A stretch of DNA of 64,000 nt from Vreelandella arcis (lineage in GTDB: Bacteria; Pseudomonadota; Gammaproteobacteria; Pseudomonadales; Halomonadaceae), in contig NZ_FNII01000002.1 in the NCBI RefSeq assembly GCF_900103865.1, positions 310,001 through 374,000 on the forward strand, in the 5' to 3' direction. The translations under genes and the position numbers were made by a program. Shown one piece after another: positions 1 to 8,471 of the stretch; the first letter of the stretch is position 1, and each line of letters begins with the position of its first letter. The notes beneath the pieces were generated by a model. The model had not been told where the DNA came from and searched no databases. It worked only from the letters and a program-made list of their open reading frames with translations.

Positions 1-965
1 AGCCCGGCATCCGCCACCAGTGCCAGCTCGGCGTACTGGTTACGCGCCAACTGCTCGGCGTCGATGTCCACCCGGATCAGACGCCCCGTAAGCTCAAAGC
101 CATCATCAAAGACCACATCGTAGTCGGTCTCGCCCAGCTCGGTGCCGATGGCCAGGATAACGTCGGCCTCCTTGGCCAACTTACGCACTGGCGGCAGGGA
201 GACATTGGCGCCCAGATCCAGAGGGTGATCGCGGCCCAGCAACCCCTTGGCATTGATGGTCGTGACCGTCGGGGCATCAAGCGCTTCCACCAGCGTGCGT
301 GCCGCATCAGGCGCTGATACACAGCCACCCCCCAGCAATACCAGTGGGCGATTTGCCGCTGAAAGCCACTCCATGGCTGTCTCTAGCGCCGCAGGGTCGG
401 GTGCCGGCTTGGCCATTGTAGAACGCTGCCAGCGAGCCGGCTTCGCGACCGGTGCGTTGAACAGGTCAATTGGAATTTCAATATGCACGGGGCCCGGTCG
501 CGCCCCTTCAAACACGGCAAAGGCCCGGGCCAATGCATCGGGGAGCCCGTCGGGCGTTGCCAGCGTGTAGCTGAAGCGCGATAGGCCTGCCGTCAGCTGC
601 TGCTGGCTGGGTAGCTCGTGAAGTCGACCCTGACCGCGACCCAGGGTGTCGCGGCGATTGACGCTGGAAATCACCAGCATGGGGATGGAGTCAGCCAGTG
701 CTTGCCCCATGGCCGTGGCAATATTGGTCATGCCGGGGCCGGTAATGATGAAACAGACGCCCGGCTGCCCGGTCGCCCGGGCGTAACCGTCGGCCATAAA
801 ACCCGCACCCTGTTCGTGGCGTGGGGTAATATGGCGGATCCCGCCCGCCTCGCCTCCATCCAGTCCCCGATAAAGCTCTACGGTGTGCACACCGGGAATG
901 CCGAAGACGGTATCTACCCCATAGGTGTCGCGCAGCAATCGAATGAGCAACTCTGCACAGGTCAT
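1..965 (-). CDS. aruI: 5-guanidino-2-oxopentanoate decarboxylase (TPP enzyme), 3'-partial
   Basis: Thiamine-diphosphate enzyme of the acetolactate synthase superfamily; the C-terminal part lies beyond base 1, so about 321 N-terminal residues are visible. The N-terminal pyrimidine-binding domain is clear: FGIPGVHTVELYRGL near residue 21, the TPP-activating Glu in RHEQGAGFMADGYAR near residue 50, then ITGPGMTNIATAMGQA, with the start of the central domain (PGPVHIEIPIDLF, later LLGGGC). The motif set resembles AruI, which decarboxylates 2-ketoarginine to 4-guanidinobutanal in the arginine transaminase pathway, better than biosynthetic acetolactate synthases. The start is the ATG at 965 with AGGAG six bases upstream. 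It is last of a three-gene operon after a ureohydrolase and a YjiH-like membrane protein, 11 bases behind the latter. The neighbouring ureohydrolase would take 4-guanidinobutyrate to GABA and urea, which supports the assignment. A generic acetolactate synthase-like protein is the alternative. Confidence 0.8.
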   Translation of the reverse strand, partial: MTCAELLIRLLRDTYGVDTVFGIPGVHTVELYRGLDGGEAGGIRHITPRHEQGAGFMADGYARATGQPGVCFIITGPGMTNIATAMGQALADSIPMLVISSVNRRDTLGRGQGRLHELPSQQQLTAGLSRFSYTLATPDGLPDALARAFAVFEGARPGPVHIEIPIDLFNAPVAKPARWQRSTMAKPAPDPAALETAMEWLSAANRPLVLLGGGCVSAPDAARTLVEALDAPTVTTINAKGLLGRDHPLDLGANVSLPPVRKLAKEADVILAIGTELGETDYDVVFDDGFELTGRLIRVDIDAEQLARNQYAELALVADAG

Positions 966-976
966 ACTTGCGCTCC

Positions 977-2362
977 TCATCCTACTAGCCAGTGAGCCAT
1001 GACCACGATGATCGGCAACGTGATGGCGGTGCGAATCAAGAAGATCGCGGCCAGCTCCCAAAGTTTCAGCGGTATCTTCGACTTGAGCAGCAAGGCGCCA
1101 ATCTCGGACATGTAAACCAATTGGGTCAGCGACAGACAGGCAATGACGAAACGCGTCAGCTCGCTTTCAATATTGCTGGCCAGCACTGCCGGCAGAAACA
1201 TATCGGCAAAGCCCACTAATGTCGCGGGCGCTGCGGCCTCCGCTTCCGGTAAACCCATCCATTGCAGCACGGGCACCATGGGCATCGACAACCAAGTAAA
1301 TATGGGTGTGAACTCCGCCAGGATAAGCGCCACGGTGCCGATGGCGATCACCAGCGGCAAAAGACCAAAGAAGATATCCGCAACGTTGTACAGCGCAATC
1401 CGCACCAACTGACGGGGGCCCGGCGCCTTTTCGGCACGTGCCACCGCCATTCCCAAGCTATAGCGTAGCAGGCCTTGTTTACCGGTACGCTCTTCCTGCA
1501 ATTGACAGCCAACCGGCGGGTAGTAGCTATTCGACTTGAGTGATAAAGGCGGTAGCCGAGGCACGATCACTGCCGCTATCAGCCCCGCCACGACGACCGT
1601 CAGGTAGAAAGGCACAAAGAGGTGGTTAATACCGATAAAACTGGTCACCAAAATCGCAAAGGCAATCGACACGATAGAGAAATTTGTTGCGATGGCCGCT
1701 GCTTCGCGGCAGTTGTAGAAGCCCTTCTCATACTGCTGAGTGGTAATCAACACGCCGACGGTGCCGGAGCCCATCCAAGAAGCGGTGGCATCGATGGCGC
1801 TGCGTCCCGGCAAGCCGAAAATCCACCTAAAGGGCGTGCGCAGTAGGCTTCCAATGAACTCCATAAAACCAAAGTCGACCAGAAAAGGCAGCAGAATGGC
1901 GGCAAAGAAGAAGAACGTCAGCAGCACAGGGGCCAAGTCGTTGAGCATCACACCACCTGTGTAAGAGGCGATGGCAAATTCAGGGCAGAACTGGAAATAC
2001 GTCATGAGCGCAAAAATCGCCCCAAGCCCCCGCATGGCAACCCACACCGGCGCCACGTCAAAAAGCTCGCCGAGCGCATTGTCCTGAGCCCAAACTGGCT
2101 TGGAAAGCTTCACATACGCCGTTATCACCAGCGACAGGCACAGAACTACCGTGGCAATCGCGGGCAGCGCATCACCGAGTAGCGTCTGCAGACCATCAGC
2201 GGCCAGCCCCATGCCGATATTGATGGTGTCGCCGAAGGAGAAAGGCACCAGGAACAATAAAATGCCGATGATTGACGGCACGAGAAACTTGATCAGGCCG
2301 TGACGCGAGAGAGGAACCTCTTCATTCGCGATATCATCAGAACTATCAAGGGAAGAAGGCAT
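977..2362 (-). CDS. YjiH-like membrane protein (nucleoside-recognition/Gate family)
   Basis: Polytopic inner-membrane protein of 461 residues with about ten hydrophobic segments (for example residues 26-46, 65-84, 105-125, 140-165, and several near the C-terminus). The arrangement matches the YjiH family, whose members carry Gate (nucleoside-recognition) domains; residues around 190-215 (GRSAIDATASWMGSGTVGV) are the usual conserved Gate-like segment. The transported molecule is not established for this family. Here it lies between a guanidinobutyrase-type hydrolase and an AruI-like decarboxylase in one operon, so uptake or export of a guanidino compound, GABA or a related amine is a reasonable inference only. 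The downstream gene starts 11 bases after its stop. Confidence 0.75.
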   Translation of the reverse strand: MPSSLDSSDDIANEEVPLSRHGLIKFLVPSIIGILLFLVPFSFGDTINIGMGLAADGLQTLLGDALPAIATVVLCLSLVITAYVKLSKPVWAQDNALGELFDVAPVWVAMRGLGAIFALMTYFQFCPEFAIASYTGGVMLNDLAPVLLTFFFFAAILLPFLVDFGFMEFIGSLLRTPFRWIFGLPGRSAIDATASWMGSGTVGVLITTQQYEKGFYNCREAAAIATNFSIVSIAFAILVTSFIGINHLFVPFYLTVVVAGLIAAVIVPRLPPLSLKSNSYYPPVGCQLQEERTGKQGLLRYSLGMAVARAEKAPGPRQLVRIALYNVADIFFGLLPLVIAIGTVALILAEFTPIFTWLSMPMVPVLQWMGLPEAEAAAPATLVGFADMFLPAVLASNIESELTRFVIACLSLTQLVYMSEIGALLLKSKIPLKLWELAAIFLIRTAITLPIIVVMAHWLVG

Positions 2363-2436
2363 TGGTTACCTCGGAATAAGTTGTCATTGTCATGGAGTTA
2401 GTGATCGGCCACGTTCGAGGCCGATATGCTTGGTGC

Positions 2437-3387
2437 TTAGTCGCGACGCGTAACGCCCGGCAAAATGCACAGCATTTCATAGAGCAAGGTGGCGCCTATC
2501 AGGGCGGTATTGCCGCTAGGGTCATAGGGTGGTGAGACTTCCACCAGATCGCCGCCGACAATATTGAGGCCCGCTGCGCCACGAAGGATCTCAAGACCCT
2601 GCTGCGCGGTTAGGCCGCCCATTTCCACGGTGCCGGTACCTGGAGCAACGGAGGGATCCAGCGCATCAATATCGAAGGAGATATAAACGGGTCTGTCGCC
2701 CATCTGTTCATGCACTTCTGCCATCAGGGGGGCGAGGGATTGGTACCAACACTGCTCGGCCTGAACAACGCGAAAGCCCTGGTCACGACACCAGTCGAAG
2801 TCTTCAGCGGCATAGCCAGTACCCCGGAGGCCAATCTGGACAACTCGTTGGCTATCCAGCAGGCCCTCTTCCTGCGCGCGCCGGAACGGGCAACCATGTG
2901 CTACTTCCTCACCGAACATCGTCTCGTTGATATCGGCATGGGCATCAATATGAATCAGGCCAACCGGGCCATGCTTTTTGGCAATAGCGCGCAGCACCGG
3001 CCAAGTCAGGGTGTGATCGCCACCCAGTGTTAGCGGCACGCAGTCGTGCGCTAAAACCTGATCGTAGAAACCGGAGATGATGTCCAGGTTCTTGGGCAGA
3101 TTGAAGGTATTGATCGGCACGTCGCCGATGTCTGCGACCTGAAGGCTGTCGAAGGGTGCTGCACGCGTGGCCATGTTGTAGGGACGCAACATCCGCGACT
3201 CATCACGAATCTGCCGCGGCCCCAGGCGCGTGCCAGGGCGATTGGAAGTGCCAATATCCATCGGGATACCAATGAACGCGGCATCTAGCCCCTTGGCGCC
3301 CTCCTGAGTGGGCAAGCGCATCATAGTGGCAGGGCCACCAAACCTGGGCATGTCGTTGCCACCTAGTGGCTGGTTGAAGCGAGTCAT
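2437..3387 (-). CDS. gbuA: Guanidinobutyrase / agmatinase-family ureohydrolase
   Basis: Manganese-dependent ureohydrolase of 316 residues that splits urea from a guanidino substrate. The binuclear-metal ligands are all present: His in LGGDHTL (about residue 125), Asp/His/Asp in HIDAHAD (148, 150, 152) and two Asp in SFDIDALDPS (239, 241), followed by APGTGT. Sequence alone does not separate agmatinase from 4-guanidinobutyrase; the AruI-like gene in the same operon argues for 4-guanidinobutyrate, giving GABA and urea. An in-frame TTG at 3393 directly abuts the GAGGAG Shine-Dalgarno (3394-3399), so the ATG at 3387, six bases from it, is the better start. It is first gene of the operon, read from a sigma-54 promoter at 3444-3459. 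Confidence 0.85.
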   Translation of the reverse strand: MTRFNQPLGGNDMPRFGGPATMMRLPTQEGAKGLDAAFIGIPMDIGTSNRPGTRLGPRQIRDESRMLRPYNMATRAAPFDSLQVADIGDVPINTFNLPKNLDIISGFYDQVLAHDCVPLTLGGDHTLTWPVLRAIAKKHGPVGLIHIDAHADINETMFGEEVAHGCPFRRAQEEGLLDSQRVVQIGLRGTGYAAEDFDWCRDQGFRVVQAEQCWYQSLAPLMAEVHEQMGDRPVYISFDIDALDPSVAPGTGTVEMGGLTAQQGLEILRGAAGLNIVGGDLVEVSPPYDPSGNTALIGATLLYEMLCILPGVTRRD

Positions 3388-3443
3388 GAACAACTCCTCT
3401 TGTTATCAGGTTCCTATCGTCCTCGACAGGGCGCCCTGACTAC

Positions 3444-3459
3444 TGCAGGAATCATGCCA
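3444..3459 (-). promoter_or_regulatory. Sigma-54 (-24/-12) promoter of the gbuA operon
   Basis: On the minus strand the bases read TGGCATGATTCCTGCA. The sigma-54 consensus is TGGCACG-N4-TTGCA. Fourteen of 16 positions agree when the four free positions are counted as matches, and the invariant GG and GC have exact spacing. Transcription would start near 3433, about 46 bases before the gbuA ATG. A sigma-54 activator gene is divergent and adjacent. Confidence 0.85.
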
Positions 3460-3484
3460 GGCCGTATAATACGCAATCTGGAAG

Positions 3485-3557
3485 CAAACGATTCATTAAT
3501 GGATCGTTTGGCGGCTGCATTTGATACAATTATGAATCAAAGATACAAAAATGGATC
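3485..3557. promoter_or_regulatory. Three related palindromic sites, probable activator binding sites
   Basis: Three 16-base sites share the pattern GATWCAWWWATGRATC: 3490-3505, 3523-3538 and 3542-3557. The first lies in a 26-base near-perfect palindrome (3485-3510, one mismatched pair) and the second in a TTTGAT...ATCAAA inverted repeat (3520-3541). Centres are about 64, 97 and 116 bases upstream of the predicted sigma-54 start, a usual distance for enhancer-binding proteins. The third site ends 12 bases before the activator's ATG, which suggests autoregulation. Binding by the adjacent regulator is inferred. Confidence 0.65.
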
Positions 3558-3569
3558 GCTCGCCTCCCC

Positions 3570-5000
3570 ATGAACACCATCGATCACCTCATTCTAGGCA
3601 CTATCATCGATACCGCCCATGATCACTTTTTTGTGGTCGCTGCCAACGGCACAATTGACTATGTAAGCCCAAGCGCGGCGGCGGTCTACGGTATCTCCTG
3701 TGAGGAGCTGCGCTCGAGCAATGTGCAACGTCTGGAAGCCGAAGGAGTGCTGAATCCATCCATTAGCATGGAAGTGATGCGCACCGGGCAGCCAGCGCAA
3801 CTCATCCAGCGAACCGCCACCGGACGTCGCGTCATTGCTCAAGCTCACCCGGTCTTCGAGGATGGAAAACTGGTGGCGGTTGTCAGTCGCTCAATGGATC
3901 TCACTGATCTGCAGCTGTTGCAGCAGGAATACGCGTTTCTTCAACAACGTTTCAGCGAGCACCTTAAACGCAGTCAGGAACATGAACAGGGAGATTTGTC
4001 GCTAGAAAGTGAACTAAACGAGCTGCAAATCAAAAGCCCCTTGATGCGTGAAATAGCCTTGCTGCTAAAGCGTGTTGCCCCAACCGATGCGACGGTGATG
4101 CTGCTGGGTGAGTCTGGCGTTGGAAAGACTGCTTTCGCTCGACAACTTCACCACTGGAGCTCAAGAAACGCCGGGCCCTTTGTGGACGTCAATTGCGCCG
4201 CCATACCTGACAGTCTCTTCGAGGCCGAGATGTTCGGTTATCGGCCAGGGGCATTTAGCGGCGCCGCCCCCGGCGGGCGCGTGGGTCTCATCGAGCAGGC
4301 AGCAGGCGGTACGCTATTTCTTGATGAGATTGGCGAGCTCCCGCTGGCCATGCAAACCAAGCTGCTGAAGGCCATTCAGGACGGCCGCATTGCACGACTG
4401 GGTGAAAACCTGTCTCGCCAGGTTGATTTCCGCTTGGTCGTTGCCACCAACCGAAATCTCATTCAACGCGTTGAAGAAGGCACCTTTCGGCTCGATCTTT
4501 ACTACCGGCTGAATGTTATCCCCGTCACGCTGCCTCCTCTTCGTGAGCGCCGTGAGGACATCCCCGAATTGGTAAATCGCCAACTGGAACGGCTGAATCG
4601 CCGATATAGCCAGGAGAAGCTGCTTGATCGCACCATCTGGCGACCGCTGATGAGGCATGAGTGGCCAGGCAATGTGCGGGAATTGGAGAACTGGCTGGAA
4701 CGGGCTTGGTTGTCTTGCAATGACGTCATTCATGCCGACGTCCCCGGTTTGACTCACCCCGATGCAACTGGGCAGCAAGAGCCTACCCAGGCTAGGCCGT
4801 CACCAGGGGCGGCTGACGTGTCGATAATCGGCGAGAGTGAAGGTCTCAAGGACGCAGCCAATCGTATCGAACGCAGCATTCTTGCTGAGTTATGTGAGGC
4901 ATTACCCTCTACCTATGCCATCGCAAAGCGGCTGGATATTAGCCAACCGAGCGTTGTCAGGAAGCTCAAACGCCATCGTTTGCGGGTTAAAAATAGCTAG
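3570..5000 (+). CDS. PAS-domain sigma-54-dependent transcriptional activator (RocR/TyrR-like)
   Basis: Enhancer-binding protein of 476 residues. Domains in order: a PAS sensor at about 10-110; a linker with coiled-coil character (115-150); a sigma-54 AAA+ domain at about 150-385 with Walker A GESGVGKT (180-187), the sigma-54 contact loop GAFSGA (227-232, Ser in place of the common Thr), Walker [12 protein letters not shown] (246-256) and [11 protein letters not shown]; and a C-terminal helix-turn-helix (about 420-476, [20 protein letters not shown]) of TyrR type. No response-regulator receiver is present, so the PAS domain probably senses a small molecule. It is divergent from the gbuA operon, which has a sigma-54 promoter, and is its obvious activator. 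No strong Shine-Dalgarno precedes the ATG, and the upstream ATGs at 3533 and 3551 do not open this frame. Confidence 0.88.
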   Translation: MNTIDHLILGTIIDTAHDHFFVVAANGTIDYVSPSAAAVYGISCEELRSSNVQRLEAEGVLNPSISMEVMRTGQPAQLIQRTATGRRVIAQAHPVFEDGKLVAVVSRSMDLTDLQLLQQEYAFLQQRFSEHLKRSQEHEQGDLSLESELNELQIKSPLMREIALLLKRVAPTDATVMLLGESGVGKTAFARQLHHWSSRNAGPFVDVNCAAIPDSLFEAEMFGYRPGAFSGAAPGGRVGLIEQAAGGTLFLDEIGELPLAMQTKLLKAIQDGRIARLGENLSRQVDFRLVVATNRNLIQRVEEGTFRLDLYYRLNVIPVTLPPLRERREDIPELVNRQLERLNRRYSQEKLLDRTIWRPLMRHEWPGNVRELENWLERAWLSCNDVIHADVPGLTHPDATGQQEPTQARPSPGAADVSIIGESEGLKDAANRIERSILAELCEALPSTYAIAKRLDISQPSVVRKLKRHRLRVKNS

Positions 5001-5059
5001 CACTGCTCGTTTGTTTACTGGTAATTATCCACTCAAATTGTTTTGGCTCGGTTGGCTCG

Positions 5060-5674
5060 TCAAGGCACGAGCCATTGGGCAATCATCTCCAACTGACGAT
5101 GCAATTGCGTTTTCAACGATTCCAGTTCCATGTCGTCCGACTTGATAAATTCCATGAAAAGCATGTTGAGTACGTTAAACAACAGGCTCCCCACCACCGC
5201 AGCCTCCAAGTCCGCGGCGATATCTCCTCGCTCCTTTAACACTAGAATCAAACGCTGCACCTGATCTTTAAGACGCTCATCCAAAAGATTGTACTTGAGA
5301 CCATTCGGGGTCTGAGGCGCGTCGATTGAGGTCGCCATGGCGGTGCGCCACATTTGCTTGTTCAGATAATGCAGCGAGTGGTCGTAATAGTGATCAATCA
5401 GACGCGTAAGGGCCTTGAGTGCTGGCTGCGGCGGAGACGCCAACAGGCATTCACCCGCTTCCAGCACCTCTTCAACTTCCATGGCAACGATGGCAATGAG
5501 GATATCGCCTTTAGTCGCGTAATAGTTATAGACAGTGCCCACTGACACATTTGCCTGATGGGCCAGATCCTCAATGCGCACATGCCGATAATCATCCCGC
5601 CGAAACAGCTTGGCAGCAGTCGTTAGGATGCGCCGATTACGGTCGGCTTTCTGTCTTTCACGTAAACCCGTCAA
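5060..5674 (-). CDS. TetR-family transcriptional repressor
   Basis: A 204-residue one-component regulator. The N-terminal TetR helix-turn-helix covers about residues 8-55 (RILTTAAKLFRRDDYRHVRIEDLAHQ, then VSVGTVYNYYATKGDIL); the helical C-terminal part is a ligand/dimer domain of unknown specificity. The start is a TTG at 5674 because a strong GGAGG (5681-5685) lies six bases upstream and no better ATG or GTG exists. It is divergent from the ABC transporter operon at 5779, with 104 bases between them that contain a repeated GTTAAA element. Control of the transporter is the likely role. Confidence 0.85.
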   Translation of the reverse strand: MTGLRERQKADRNRRILTTAAKLFRRDDYRHVRIEDLAHQANVSVGTVYNYYATKGDILIAIVAMEVEEVLEAGECLLASPPQPALKALTRLIDHYYDHSLHYLNKQMWRTAMATSIDAPQTPNGLKYNLLDERLKDQVQRLILVLKERGDIAADLEAAVVGSLLFNVLNMLFMEFIKSDDMELESLKTQLHRQLEMIAQWLVP

Positions 5675-5688
5675 GCCGAACCTCCAAA

Positions 5689-5706
5689 ACGTTAAATTGC
5701 GTTAAA
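5689..5706. promoter_or_regulatory. Direct repeat between tetR and the transporter, candidate operator
   Basis: ACGTTAAA (5689-5696) and GCGTTAAA (5699-5706) repeat with a 10-base period, one helical turn. They overlap a weak -35-like TTGCGT (5698-5703), which sits 17 bases from TACAAA (5721-5726). The position between divergent genes suits a TetR operator, but direct rather than inverted repeats are atypical. Confidence 0.35.
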
Positions 5707-5778
5707 CGGTAGCATCAGCTACAAAAATGAATAGGTTCAACTTTTATGAAATAACGCCAACCCCACAAGAGGCTTACC

Positions 5779-6843
5779 ATGCACCCTTCCTGCTTCCGCT
5801 ACTCCCTCACGTTGCCGGCCACTCTGATACTGACTGGCATGGGGTCGGCTCAAGCCAATGAGACCCTTAACGCATTGGTTTGGTGCGATCATACCGACCC
5901 CGCCCTCATTGAGCCATTTGAAGAGCGTCATGACGTCAGCATTAACCTACGAGAGTACGAAGGCACAGGGGCCGCTTTCGCCATGCTTGAACAGTCACGC
6001 CCCGGTGATTGGGATGTCCTGGTGATTGATACGGTTGACGTGCCGCGCGCCGTGGAGGCGGGACTGCTCGCCCCACTTGATGCTTCGGCGCTGCCTACCG
6101 ATGACTTTTTCCCCGAGATTGTGATGGCTTCCAGCAATCAGATGGATGGGAATACGTATGCCGTTACCGAAAAATTCGGCTTTAATACGATTTCCTACAA
6201 CGCCGACAGCGTGGATCCTGCTGATCTCGACAACCTGTTATCCATCTGGGGTGATGAGCCCGCCGGGCGCATCGCCATCTATGATTACTATCTGCCGGTC
6301 ATCGGCTTGGTAGCAACCGGTCTTGGGTTGGACACCAGTGAGCTCACAGCGGAAGACCTGCCCGCTATCCGCGAAGAACTACTCAAAATGAAACAAGCGG
6401 CCAGCTCTACCGGTGGCGTGGTCGCCAGCCAAACGGCGCTTGCCACCGGAGAAGCCGAAATTGTGGTCGGTGGTGGTGAATGGCTGACTGCAGTACTCGC
6501 CGAAGAGCAACCCAATCTGACCTGGACTATTCCCGAGCAAGGGGCCGTCCGCTGGTCGCAGTCCATTGGCGTTGTCGCCGATAGTGAAAAATCAGCGTTG
6601 GCCGAAGCCTTCGTTCAACACTTGGTTAGCCCTGAAGGCCAAGCCGCCCTTGCCACGTCTTCCTGTTACTGGGGAATGCCTGCTAACCAGCAAACAGGCG
6701 AACACCTGACAGAGGCGCAAAAGTCAGTTTTACGCTGGGATCAACAAGAAGACTATTTAGCGCGTAGCCAGCTTTATCCGGCACCCGATGAGCAGTTGGA
6801 CGCGGCGATGCAAGACCTCTGGTTTGAAATGCTGCAGCACTAA
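5779..6843 (+). CDS. ABC transporter periplasmic binding protein (PotD-like)
   Basis: Periplasmic solute-binding protein of 354 residues with a signal peptide of about 26 residues ending near GSAQANETL. The mature part has the polyamine/iron-type family 1 layout: LVWCDHTDPALIEPFEERH at the mature N-terminus, GDWDVLVIDTVDVPRAVEAGLLAPLD in lobe 1 and KFGFNTISYNAD near the hinge. It opens a tightly packed operon (binding protein, two permeases, ATPase, hydrolase) next to the guanidino catabolic genes. A cationic amine, guanidino compound or putrescine-like substrate is an inference from the family and the context. The next gene starts on the last base of its stop codon. Confidence 0.8.
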   Translation: MHPSCFRYSLTLPATLILTGMGSAQANETLNALVWCDHTDPALIEPFEERHDVSINLREYEGTGAAFAMLEQSRPGDWDVLVIDTVDVPRAVEAGLLAPLDASALPTDDFFPEIVMASSNQMDGNTYAVTEKFGFNTISYNADSVDPADLDNLLSIWGDEPAGRIAIYDYYLPVIGLVATGLGLDTSELTAEDLPAIREELLKMKQAASSTGGVVASQTALATGEAEIVVGGGEWLTAVLAEEQPNLTWTIPEQGAVRWSQSIGVVADSEKSALAEAFVQHLVSPEGQAALATSSCYWGMPANQQTGEHLTEAQKSVLRWDQQEDYLARSQLYPAPDEQLDAAMQDLWFEMLQH

Positions 6844-7697
6844 TGACCATGGCTTCTTCATCGACTCGCCGAGGCTGGGGCTTTTTGGCCCCAGCCGTGC
6901 TGTGGACGCTTGCCTTTTTTGTCGCGCCTTTCACCATCATGGCGGCCATGAGCCTTGCGTCGCTCGAAGGGCGTGAATTGGTCTGGGCAATCAGCTTCGA
7001 CAATTATCACAAGCTGTTCACCCAGCCCTTTCTCACCAAGGCGATCTGGGTATCACTGCAAATCACCCTGACCGTCACCGTGATCTCCGTCCTTCTAGCC
7101 TACCCGTTGGCATGGATTATCGCCTTTCGAGTTCCCAAGCGTTGGCAACGTCTGGTGCTGCTTCTCAGCATCCTGCCTTTCTGGACCTCCTACGTGGTGC
7201 GCTCATATTCCTGGCTACTGGTGATGTCACGCGAGGGGGTCATCAATAACTCGATGCTGTCCCTTGGGCTGATCTCGGAGCCGTTGCAGATGGCAAGCTC
7301 CCGGTTGGCTACCGTGACCGGCTTTGTGCACTTCTTTGTCATGCTGCTGACATTGACAATTTTTGCCAACCTCGTGCAGCTATCTCCCAACTATCGCCGG
7401 GCCGCCGTGGATCTCGGTGCCTCAAGCTGGCAAGCCTTTCGTCATGTGATTCTTCCTCTGACGATGCCTGGCATCATGGTGGGCGCCTTCTTGACCTTCG
7501 TGCTCTGCATCGGCGACTACATCACGCCGCAGATCCTTGGCGGGAATAACGAGCTAACCGTACCTCAAGTGATCATGATGCAACTCGGGCGGCGCGGTGA
7601 CTTCCCACTGGCATCCGCTATGTCGTTGGTGCTGATGGGACTTGTCACGCTGGCTTATATCGCTACGGCCAGATGGCTGCGACTGGACAGGATATAG
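6843..7697 (+). CDS. ABC transporter permease (PotB-like)
   Basis: Inner-membrane permease of 284 residues with six predicted membrane helices. The EAA loop that docks the ATPase is seen as AAVDLGASSWQAFRHVILPLTMPGI (about residues 188-212). The size and N-terminal helix followed by a periplasmic stretch fit the PotB/PotH subfamily. It overlaps the upstream stop codon by one base and is followed three bases later by the second permease, so translational coupling is likely. Confidence 0.85.
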   Translation: MTMASSSTRRGWGFLAPAVLWTLAFFVAPFTIMAAMSLASLEGRELVWAISFDNYHKLFTQPFLTKAIWVSLQITLTVTVISVLLAYPLAWIIAFRVPKRWQRLVLLLSILPFWTSYVVRSYSWLLVMSREGVINNSMLSLGLISEPLQMASSRLATVTGFVHFFVMLLTLTIFANLVQLSPNYRRAAVDLGASSWQAFRHVILPLTMPGIMVGAFLTFVLCIGDYITPQILGGNNELTVPQVIMMQLGRRGDFPLASAMSLVLMGLVTLAYIATARWLRLDRI

Positions 7698-7700
7698 ACT

Positions 7701-8471
7701 ATGCGCATGATTCAGTGGTTTTACCTGGCCGTCGCCTTTACCTTCATCTATTTGCCGGTCGCCTCGCTAGTGCTGTTTTCGTTGAAAGATGGCAACTTGC
7801 CACTGCCGCCCTTCGAGGGGCCTACGCTCAGGTGGTATCAAGATGTTTTGAGCGACAGTCAATTGATGGCCGCTCTCGGTCACTCTTTGCTAGTCGCGGT
7901 GAGTTCCTCGCTAGTGGCCTGCACGTTGGGCTTCCTCGCCGCTTACGGGCTGGCAAGGCATGTACTGCCAGGCAGCGTGTTCATGCGAGGCTTGCTCATC
8001 GCCCCGATGACGGTCAGCTACTTGATCGTTGGCCTTGGGCTGTTAATCGTATTCAACCAACTTGGCATCGGCGTTTCACTATGGGCGGCCGGTATTGGCC
8101 ACGTGGTGATTAACCTTCCGCTCTGCTTTGCCATCATCTATGCCTCCATGGGCGCTCAGCAGCAAAATGCCGAACACGCCGCCAGAGATCTCGGCGCCAA
8201 CGAAGGCCGAGTTATCACCTTGGTCACCATCCCCATGCTGGCCCCGGCCATACTGGCCGCTTTCTTTCTGGCTATGACGCTAAGCTGGGACGAGTTCGTG
8301 ATTGCCTTTCTGCTGACCCGCTTTGAAGTCACCTTGCCCGTCGAAATTTGGAGCCTGTTGCGCTCCGGGCTCTCCTCCAAGACCAATGCTATCGGTAGCC
8401 TGGTATTCCTAGGCTCGGTAACCGTGGTATTGCTGCTTGAAATCTTTCTTTTTGGACGACGCCGCGCATGA
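7701..8471 (+). CDS. ABC transporter permease (PotC-like)
   Basis: Second inner-membrane permease of the importer, 256 residues with six hydrophobic segments. The EAA loop reads AARDLGANEGRVITLVTIPMLAPAI (about residues 154-178). PotC/PotI-type proteins form a heterodimer with PotB-type partners. The reading frame overlaps the ATPase start by four bases (ATGA). Confidence 0.85.
   Translation: MRMIQWFYLAVAFTFIYLPVASLVLFSLKDGNLPLPPFEGPTLRWYQDVLSDSQLMAALGHSLLVAVSSSLVACTLGFLAAYGLARHVLPGSVFMRGLLIAPMTVSYLIVGLGLLIVFNQLGIGVSLWAAGIGHVVINLPLCFAIIYASMGAQQQNAEHAARDLGANEGRVITLVTIPMLAPAILAAFFLAMTLSWDEFVIAFLLTRFEVTLPVEIWSLLRSGLSSKTNAIGSLVFLGSVTVVLLLEIFLFGRRRA

Noticed and set aside
965..977. Biosynthetic acetolactate synthase for the gene at the left edge
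   Set aside because: No small-subunit gene is adjacent, and the operon partner is a ureohydrolase; motifs fit the AruI group better.
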